Assembly (NCBI GenBank): GCA_025455345.1
Contig: JALOMS010000051.1
Location: 1 to 13,189 of the forward strand
DNA from: Thermoflexibacter sp.
GTDB lineage: Bacteria > Bacteroidota > Bacteroidia > Cytophagales > Thermoflexibacteraceae
Direction: 5' to 3'
Length of the DNA: 13,189 nucleotides
The translations under genes were made by a program, and so were the position numbers. Below the pieces are notes generated by a model that was not told the origin of the DNA, did not search any database, and was given only the letters and a program-made list of their open reading frames with translations. Shown here piece after piece: positions 8,006-13,189 of the stretch (position 1 is its first letter; each line of letters starts with the position of its first letter).

Positions 8006-11000
8006 TTATGCTTTTTTCTTTTCATCATCTATGTTTCTAATCTTAGTCAGGTACCAAACATTTGGACGAGTATTAATCTCATCTAATACATTATAGGCTC
8101 TGCCTTTCTCTACTTCGTAGTCCAACAATACAGATACTTTTGCACCTACATCATTTAGGTCTCCGAATACGATAGCTTCAGTAGGACAAGCAGAAGCGCA
8201 GGCAGTTGTAATTTCTCCATCTTTTGGTCTTCTCCCCTCGCTCTTTGCTTTCAATTTGCCAGCTTGGATGCGTTGAACACACAATGAGCATTTTTCCATT
8301 ACGCCTCGCGAACGAACGGTAACATCTGGATTCAACACCATTTTACCTAAATCGTTATTTTGGTTGTAATCAAACTCATTGTTATTATAATACTTAAACC
8401 AGTTAAAACGTCTTACTTTATAAGGACAGTTATTAGCACAATATTTCGTACCTATACAACGATTATAAGTCATCTGATTTACTCCTTCAGAACTGTGGGT
8501 AGTAGCGGCTACTGGACAAACTGTTTCACAAGGTGCATTATTACAGTGCTGGCACATCATAGGCTGGAAAACTACCTTTGGATTCTCTACCACTTGCGCC
8601 AATTTTTCAAAATCTCTTTCCTCTAAACCATCTCCTTCTGAAGTATAATAGCGGTCTATACGTATCCAATGCATTTCACGACGGTTGATAATTTCTTTCT
8701 TACCAACTACTGCTACGTTATTTTCTATATGACAAGCTGTAATACAAGCCCCACAACCAATACAAGAATTCAAATCAATAGACATTCCCCAATGGTGATT
8801 GGTATATTTATGTATATCTGCTTTAATTCCTCGTCTTGCATTCCAAAGCGTTTTTTCGTATTCTGTCTTTGGCTCTTTGCCTTCGCTGTAGCCATCACTT
8901 GAAATGTCCCAAATACTGACATCAGTAGGTTTTCTTTTTCCTTTGATACTACCACTAATATGAGGGAAAAATCTACCTGCTTGCTCATCTTTCTGATATT
9001 GAGCTAATGATGCTTCTTGAATGATGGTTTCTCTACCCATGAAAGTGCTATGTGTTTGGGTAGTAGCTAATCTTTCCCAATCTCCAGAATCAGCAATGCT
9101 CACTCCTGTGAATTGGGCATATCTTACTGTATTGCTAAGAGTAGCAAAGCTATACATATTAATACCACCTGCTTCGTTAGCGACTTTCCCTACTGTAACT
9201 TTATCCGTATTCACTCTACCATAGCCCAATGCAATAGCAATAGTCTTTGGAGCTTGACCGGGTTGTATAAATACTGGCAGGTTAAATTCCTGATTACCTA
9301 TTTTTACGGTTGCTGTATTTGCTTTATTTTCTTTATTGACAAACCCCATTTCGTTTGCCATACTCAACGGTATAGAAACATAATTTCCCCAACACATTTT
9401 GGAGATTGGGTCTGGCGTATCATGTATATAAGGATTGTTCGCCTCAATGCCTGTTCCTATTAGTATCTTTGGATAGATAACTAACTCAATGCCTGAAGTA
9501 TTTTTGTATTCTGCACTGATTTCAGAGGCAATAGCATTCAAGTCTATGGTCGTAGGAGCTTCCGTTGCGGTTTCATTCATGGATTTATAAGCATCACCTA
9601 CCGCAGTTTCAAATACTCCATTGTGTAGGCAACGTTTCCAAAACAACTCGAACTCTGATTCTTTACTTTGTAAACCAAATATATTATTTTTCCAGAAATC
9701 ACGTATATAAGTCAGATAATCAGTAGTGATACCCGCCCAAGTAAGGAGTGATTGTTGGACTTGGCGTGTATTAAAAATAGTCATAATGGTTGGCTGTCCT
9801 AAGCTAAAAAATCCTTTCTTAGGCTCTGCATCATTCCAAGATTCTAAGAAATGACTATCAGGACAATTATAAGTACACAAAGAAGAAGTTTCACTTTTTG
9901 CCCTATCTACTGTACTTACTCTTAATTCTACCTTATTGAGATTTTTGCCTAAGTTAGCTCCTTGAGGATGGTCATAGACAGGATTACAATTATAGAAAAT
10001 AGCACCTTTGATATTCCCAGCTTCTACATCTTTGATAAAAGAAGCCATTTTTGCGTCATCTCCTTGTCTTTGGTAAGAAGGTGCATTAATATCAAGCGTA
10101 TTGCCATACCCGCCAAGCATTTCATTGATTTCATTTACTAATTGCTGCAATTCCAAATCATTAGAGCCTGAAACTACTAATGCTTTTTCTTTACTTGCCC
10201 ATAGTTCTTCCGCACATTTTTCTAAGTAAGGAATTTTGATGTCAGCAGTATTGATAGTAGGTTTGCCAGCCTTACCAGCGATTAGATTATATAATTTAGC
10301 CACAGCCAGACCTTCTTGAGATGGCTTAATTGGGCTTCTATAGTCAGCGTTTGCTCCAGTCAAAGACATGATAGACTCAAAGGCAAACAAACGCGACATT
10401 TGTTTTTTGTCTTTATTGACTTTTCTATTTTGGGCAAACTGACGTGCATATTCTATGGGAGAAATCCAAGTTCCTAAAAAGTCTGCTCCAAAACTTGCAA
10501 TCACATTGGCTTTATCAAATTTATATGAAGGAATTACAGTTTTGCCAAATTTAGTTTTGTTTGATTGGGCAATTGCCGAAGAGGAGATTGGGTCATAAGT
10601 AACATGAACCGTTGTAGGATATTTCGCAATAAAGTCGGCTATTACTTTCTTAGTAGAAGGGCTTAAAATTGTATTAGAAACAATACGAATTTGCCCGCCA
10701 CTTTGAGCTATGGAAGCCAACTTATCAGAAATTTCTTTATCTACTTTTGTCCAATCTGACTCTTTCCCATTAATACTTGGGTTTTTTGCTCGCTCGATAT
10801 CATACAAAGACATGATAGAAGCATTCACTCTTGCGCTTGTCCCCCCAAATGTAACTCCTGAATAAGTATTACCCTCTATAAAAATAGGGCGACCTTCTCT
10901 TGTTTTTACTAAAATAGAGCAATAATCACCACCTTCTGTATAGGTAGAGGCATAATAATTAGGTATGCCCGGAGTGATTTCTTCAGGTTTGACGACATAA

Positions 11001-11233
11001 GGGATAGCGTGTTTTACAGGTGTATCGCAAGCCGCCAAAGATACTGCGGCTACACTAAAACCCATAAGTTTCAAAAAATCCCTACGATTGGATTTCACCT
11101 CTTCTGAGTTATCCCCGAAGCTATCTTTGATTGGCAAATGCTCAGGAAATTCCTTATCAGCGTATTTGACAACCTCTATATCGTTAGTAAGCTCTTCTAT
11201 GCCTTTCCAATAAAACTTTTTAGTGTCGCTCAT
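8006..11233 (-). CDS. actB: Alternative complex III subunit ActB (molybdopterin-oxidoreductase-like plus four-cluster Fe-S domain)
   Basis: Large periplasmic subunit that carries electrons from the quinol site to the hemes. I start at ATG 11233 (1075 aa). A TTG at 11254 in frame would add seven residues, but the usual family start resembles MSDTKKFYWKGIEEL. Residues 49-55 (NRRDFLK) are a Tat motif, followed by a hydrophobic run and LAAC (66-69), so C69 may be lipidated. Residues 75-800 resemble molybdopterin oxidoreductases; ACIII ActB is known to bind no molybdenum. The C-terminal ferredoxin-like domain has 15 Cys: 824, 827, 830, 834; 894, 897, 902, 906; 926, 932, 936; 982, 985; 1012, 1016. 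In CIGTKYC a Thr occupies a usual Cys position, which fits three [4Fe-4S] plus one [3Fe-4S]. The fusion of both domains in one chain is standard for ActB. Confidence 0.98.
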   Translation of the reverse strand: MSDTKKFYWKGIEELTNDIEVVKYADKEFPEHLPIKDSFGDNSEEVKSNRRDFLKLMGFSVAAVSLAACDTPVKHAIPYVVKPEEITPGIPNYYASTYTEGGDYCSILVKTREGRPIFIEGNTYSGVTFGGTSARVNASIMSLYDIERAKNPSINGKESDWTKVDKEISDKLASIAQSGGQIRIVSNTILSPSTKKVIADFIAKYPTTVHVTYDPISSSAIAQSNKTKFGKTVIPSYKFDKANVIASFGADFLGTWISPIEYARQFAQNRKVNKDKKQMSRLFAFESIMSLTGANADYRSPIKPSQEGLAVAKLYNLIAGKAGKPTINTADIKIPYLEKCAEELWASKEKALVVSGSNDLELQQLVNEINEMLGGYGNTLDINAPSYQRQGDDAKMASFIKDVEAGNIKGAIFYNCNPVYDHPQGANLGKNLNKVELRVSTVDRAKSETSSLCTYNCPDSHFLESWNDAEPKKGFFSLGQPTIMTIFNTRQVQQSLLTWAGITTDYLTYIRDFWKNNIFGLQSKESEFELFWKRCLHNGVFETAVGDAYKSMNETATEAPTTIDLNAIASEISAEYKNTSGIELVIYPKILIGTGIEANNPYIHDTPDPISKMCWGNYVSIPLSMANEMGFVNKENKANTATVKIGNQEFNLPVFIQPGQAPKTIAIALGYGRVNTDKVTVGKVANEAGGINMYSFATLSNTVRYAQFTGVSIADSGDWERLATTQTHSTFMGRETIIQEASLAQYQKDEQAGRFFPHISGSIKGKRKPTDVSIWDISSDGYSEGKEPKTEYEKTLWNARRGIKADIHKYTNHHWGMSIDLNSCIGCGACITACHIENNVAVVGKKEIINRREMHWIRIDRYYTSEGDGLEERDFEKLAQVVENPKVVFQPMMCQHCNNAPCETVCPVAATTHSSEGVNQMTYNRCIGTKYCANNCPYKVRRFNWFKYYNNNEFDYNQNNDLGKMVLNPDVTVRSRGVMEKCSLCVQRIQAGKLKAKSEGRRPKDGEITTACASACPTEAIVFGDLNDVGAKVSVLLDYEVEKGRAYNVLDEINTRPNVWYLTKIRNIDDEKKKA

Positions 11234-11300
11234 ATTTTTAATTACTAATTTCAAATGACTATTTATTAATTGTCTGTTTTGAGATTACGAGTGTTAGTTC

Positions 11301-11340
11301 TCTTATATAAGAATAGGTACGAGTTTTTTGAAACTCGTAC
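11301..11340 (-). promoter_or_regulatory. Intercistronic hairpin and palindrome between actA and actB
   Basis: GTACGAGTTT (11317-11326) pairs perfectly with AAACTCGTAC (11331-11340), a 10-bp stem with a 4-base loop. It begins 7 bases after the actA stop in the direction of transcription. It is followed by the 12-bp perfect palindrome TCTTATATAAGA (11301-11312). No U-run follows on the minus strand, so a full terminator is unlikely. A 3' stabilising or RNA-processing element that sets the actA to actB ratio is plausible. The rest of the 114-base spacer is AT-rich and has no promoter motif that I can see. Confidence 0.6.
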
Positions 11341-11347
11341 TCGCAGA

Positions 11348-12631
11348 TTAATAGTGGCATTTAGAACACTCTAAGCCCCCAATATTTTCTACTTTCATTG
11401 GTTGTTTAGAATATTTTGAATGTACTTCTAAAATATTATCATAATATGCGTTCCCTTTCGCATTGACTTCAGTTTTGCGATGACAATCGATACACCAACC
11501 CATAGTAAGTAATGAAACTTGTTGGACTACTTCCATTTCCTTAATATTTCCATGACAGTTGGTACAATCTAAACCTGCTACCTTAACGTGTTGAGCATGG
11601 TTAAAATACGCCAAATCAGGAAGATTATGAACTCTTACCCATTTGATTGGTTCGTCTTTTTCTACATACTCAAAAATTTGTTGCATGTAAGGAGAAGTCG
11701 TTTTAATCGCATTATGGCAGTTCATACAGACATAAGGACCAGGAATACTTGCGTGCTTGCTTTTCTCTACGGTATTATGGCAGAACTTACAGTCTATTTC
11801 GTACTGTCCTGCGTGTAATTTATGAGAAAAAGGAATCGGTTGGTCAGGAGCATATCCTTGCTGAACACCTATGGTAATGAGAGATTCAGTAGCTACTTTT
11901 AATACTAAAGCAATAAATACAAAAGTTACTATGCCTACGAAGCCTCTACTTGTCAAAATCTTACCCCATTCAATTTTTTGATTCAAAATCACTTTGTCTG
12001 CTTCGCTTAGGGCTTTCTCTTTTGCCAAGTATTTGGTCAATACAGAGCCTAACATGGCTAATACTGCCAATACTACGATTAGAAGCGTAGCCAAACCAGC
12101 TACTATAGCTACTAACAAACCAGAGTTGGACTCTTTTGGTAGATTTTGCCCATCTTCGGTAGTAGTTGTTACATCTTTTGTTTTCGTTGGACTATCAGTT
12201 TCTTTTTTTACCCAAGAGAGAATAGCAACAACCTCATCGTCTTTTAGGAAATCATGGTTAGGCATGTATTGATTATACTGTTTGTACAAAGCAACTGCAT
12301 ACTCATCACCACTTTCTATGGTTCTCTGTGGATATTTGATGAAATTAATCAACCAAGGAATCTCACGACGGTCATAAACCTTAGCCAAAGCAGGTCCAAC
12401 AACCTTTGTTTGGACTGCGTGGCATTGTTTACAATTGGCATTAAAAAGCTCCTCTCCTTTTGAGATTACTGCGGCATCAGTAGATAGCCCTCCTGTTGCA
12501 CCGCCTGTTTGGGCAGTACCATCGGTAGCTCCATCACCCTGTTGTGTATTATCTTGGGCAAAAGCAAGCGCACCAAGGAGCAGAAAGCTAAAAAGAAAAG
12601 ATAAAATGCGTGTAGATATAGACTTTGACAT
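11348..12631 (-). CDS. actA: Alternative complex III subunit ActA (pentaheme cytochrome c with fused mono-heme domain)
   Basis: Periplasmic multiheme subunit that takes electrons from ActB and delivers them towards the oxidase. The 427 residues begin with a Sec signal peptide (cleavage predicted after AFA, 23-25). A Gly/Thr/Gln/Asp linker (26-51) follows, then a class I cytochrome c domain (about 55-142) with CKQCH (C67, C70, H71) and probable distal Met M123. A Thr/Asp/Pro-rich stretch (145-168) comes next, then two helices (171-198 and 229-249) and the pentaheme domain. The latter has five CXXCH motifs at C281, C302, C356, C380 and C422. His residues outside the motifs (H270, H273, H293, H335, H344, H348, H404) are candidates for bis-His ligation. 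Six hemes in all. The mono-heme fusion is, as I recall, common in Bacteroidota ActA but absent from the Rhodothermus-type description. First gene of the operon. Confidence 0.97.
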   Translation of the reverse strand: MSKSISTRILSFLFSFLLLGALAFAQDNTQQGDGATDGTAQTGGATGGLSTDAAVISKGEELFNANCKQCHAVQTKVVGPALAKVYDRREIPWLINFIKYPQRTIESGDEYAVALYKQYNQYMPNHDFLKDDEVVAILSWVKKETDSPTKTKDVTTTTEDGQNLPKESNSGLLVAIVAGLATLLIVVLAVLAMLGSVLTKYLAKEKALSEADKVILNQKIEWGKILTSRGFVGIVTFVFIALVLKVATESLITIGVQQGYAPDQPIPFSHKLHAGQYEIDCKFCHNTVEKSKHASIPGPYVCMNCHNAIKTTSPYMQQIFEYVEKDEPIKWVRVHNLPDLAYFNHAQHVKVAGLDCTNCHGNIKEMEVVQQVSLLTMGWCIDCHRKTEVNAKGNAYYDNILEVHSKYSKQPMKVENIGGLECSKCHY

Positions 12632-12728
12632 ATATATTTATTATTTTATCAAATTTGCTAATACAAGGTTAAAACTTTAAAATCAACTATTTAAAGACTT
12701 TCTTATTTTTCACTTGCTAATTCTTATA

Positions 12729-12759
12729 CAAAACTAATAGCAAAATCAGTCTTTGCAAA
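12729..12759 (-). promoter_or_regulatory. Bacteroidota-type promoter of the act-cox operon
   Basis: On the minus strand TTTG (12759-12756) is followed after exactly 19 bases by TAGTTTTG (12736-12729). This matches the -33 TTTG / -7 TAnnTTTG consensus recognised by the primary sigma factor of Bacteroidota, with correct spacing. It is the only full TAnnTTTG match I find on the minus strand in the 325-base region. The predicted start of transcription is near 12722-12725, giving an actA leader of about 90 bases. The assignment is from motif and position only. Confidence 0.75.
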
Positions 12760-12846
12760 TGATTCACTAAAATAATTACTACAAAATAAATGTGCATTCC
12801 TTGAATTTTCAATAGAAATGTAAAAATATGTGAAGGATTTTAAGCA

Positions 12847-12865
12847 ATTTAGAATCATTCTAAAT
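12847..12865. promoter_or_regulatory. 19-base palindrome resembling a Fur/PerR-family operator
   Basis: ATTTAGAATCATTCTAAAT has two perfect 9-base arms around one central base. The inner TTAGAAT-N-ATTCTAA has the 7-1-7 layout of Fur-family boxes and differs from the Bacillus PerR box (TTATAAT-N-ATTATAA) at one position per arm. A one-base centre makes a poor RNA hairpin and no U-run follows, so protein binding to DNA is likelier than termination. It lies about 88 bases upstream of the predicted -33 element, far for a simple repressor of that promoter. It may instead act with a second, undetected promoter. Confidence 0.5.
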
Positions 12866-12956
12866 AAACTCCCTTAGATTACCCTCTCAAATTCTATTTT
12901 ATTATCATTAAGTAAAAAAATGTTACAAAATGAATTTACAAATCAAATTTTTGCGA

Positions 12957-13189
12957 TTAAGTTTGTATTACGCCCACATTGTATCTTTTACGAATAGGCG
13001 CATGATTGGCGGCTTCTATCCCCATAGAGATAACTTTTCTGGTTTCTAAAGGGTCTATGACCCCATCTGTCCATAGGCGAGCGGCGGCATAATAGGGCGA
13101 AAGTTCTTCATTATATTTTTCTGTTATTTCATTCAAAAGATTCATTTCCTCTTCTCCTGTAAGTTTTTGTCCTTTGGCTTCCATAGAAG
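12957..13189 (-). CDS. Acyl-CoA carboxylase carboxyltransferase (beta) subunit, C-terminal fragment
   Basis: The frame is open to the window edge and stops at 12957-12959, so only the last 76 or so residues are present. The Met at 13184 is internal. The segment YYAAARLWTDGVIDPLETRKVISMGIEAA closely fits the end of biotin-dependent carboxyltransferase beta subunits, where ARLW-DG-IDP-TR is the family signature. The final NHAPIRKRYNVGVIQT points to the methylcrotonyl-CoA carboxylase-like branch, though propionyl-CoA carboxylase cannot be excluded from this fragment. The enzyme moves CO2 from carboxybiotin to an acyl-CoA in the cytoplasm (leucine or propionate metabolism). It is on the same strand as the act operon but 325 bases away with a promoter between, so it is probably a separate unit. 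Confidence 0.88.
   Translation of the reverse strand, partial: SMEAKGQKLTGEEEMNLLNEITEKYNEELSPYYAAARLWTDGVIDPLETRKVISMGIEAANHAPIRKRYNVGVIQT

Larger units (their letters stand above)
12632..12956. other. 325-base non-coding region upstream of the act-cox operon
   Basis: Strongly AT-rich region between the carboxylase stop and the actA start, with both neighbours on the minus strand. It holds one promoter matching the Bacteroidota consensus (12729-12759) and a 19-base palindrome (12847-12865). A lesser inverted repeat, TTGAA-TT-TTCAA, lies at 12801-12812. No convincing small ORF, RNA gene or intrinsic terminator for the carboxylase gene is visible. The predicted 5' leader of actA is about 90 bases, AT-rich and without a Shine-Dalgarno. 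Confidence 0.7.

Noticed and set aside
9113..9463. 116-codon plus-strand open frame opposite actB, and the other open frames opposite or within the operon genes
   Set aside because: They lie inside strongly conserved coding sequence, have biased low-quality composition, and show no recognisable protein features.
8006..11233. ActB read as a true molybdoenzyme (formate dehydrogenase or DMSO/polysulfide reductase)
   Set aside because: The catalytic Fe-S/Mo domain and Fe-S subunit are fused in one chain and followed by actC-F, which is diagnostic of ACIII. ActB of this complex is known to lack molybdenum.
11234..11254. TTG at 11254 as the actB start
   Set aside because: It would add seven residues of AT-rich spacer. 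ATG at 11233 gives the family-typical N-terminus; neither has a Shine-Dalgarno.
11317..11340. actA-actB hairpin as an intrinsic terminator
   Set aside because: No U-tract follows on the transcribed strand, and complete termination would separate actA from the rest of its complex.
12900..12956. Terminator for the carboxylase gene
   Set aside because: Only a 5-bp AT stem and a distant T-run can be drawn on the minus strand. This is too weak to call in such AT-rich sequence.
1..13189. Mobile elements, CRISPR arrays, tRNA or rRNA genes
   Set aside because: No transposase-like protein, long terminal repeats, spaced direct repeats or recognisable RNA gene sequence was seen.

Overview
The window is a chromosomal segment from an AT-rich member of the Bacteroidota. 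It resembles the Cytophaga/Flavobacteria side of the phylum; I cannot name a genus. The assignment rests on the gene order, the family-specific forms of the proteins (four-helix CoxB, DUF3341 ActD, ActA with a fused mono-heme domain), the lack of Shine-Dalgarno sequences before the starts, and a TTTG-N19-TAnnTTTG promoter of the Bacteroidota type.

Layout. Positions 1-612 (+) hold the 3' end of a probable outer-membrane beta-barrel gene. A bidirectional terminator (614-652) separates it from one long minus-strand operon that fills 666-12631. Read 5' to 3' on the minus strand, the operon is actA, actB, actC, actD, actE, actF, coxB, coxA. A 325-base non-coding region (12632-12956) carries the predicted operon promoter and a 19-base Fur-family-like palindrome. 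Beyond it lies the 3' end of a biotin-dependent acyl-CoA carboxylase carboxyltransferase gene (12957-13189), also on the minus strand.

How the genes work together. actA-F encode alternative complex III (ACIII), the quinol:electron-acceptor oxidoreductase that replaces cytochrome bc1. ActC, an NrfD/PsrC-like membrane protein, is the likely menaquinol site. ActB carries 15 Cys, enough for three [4Fe-4S] and one [3Fe-4S] cluster. ActA (pentaheme plus a tethered mono-heme domain) and ActE (mono-heme lipoprotein) carry electrons in the periplasm. ActD and ActF are membrane scaffold subunits. CoxB (CuA) and CoxA (heme a, heme a3-CuB, with complete D and K channel residues) form the core of an A1-type aa3 oxidase. 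ACIII and aa3 oxidase are known to form a supercomplex in Flavobacterium johnsoniae, and this operon encodes both partners. Oxidase subunits III and IV are not in the window.

I find no mobile elements, RNA genes or CRISPR arrays. The main system is a known one. The points that deserve a second look are mostly regulatory: the promoter, the palindrome, and the hairpins between actA/actB and between actF/coxB. The others concern protein architecture: the six-heme ActA, the Tat-plus-lipobox ActB, and His-rich segments in several subunits.
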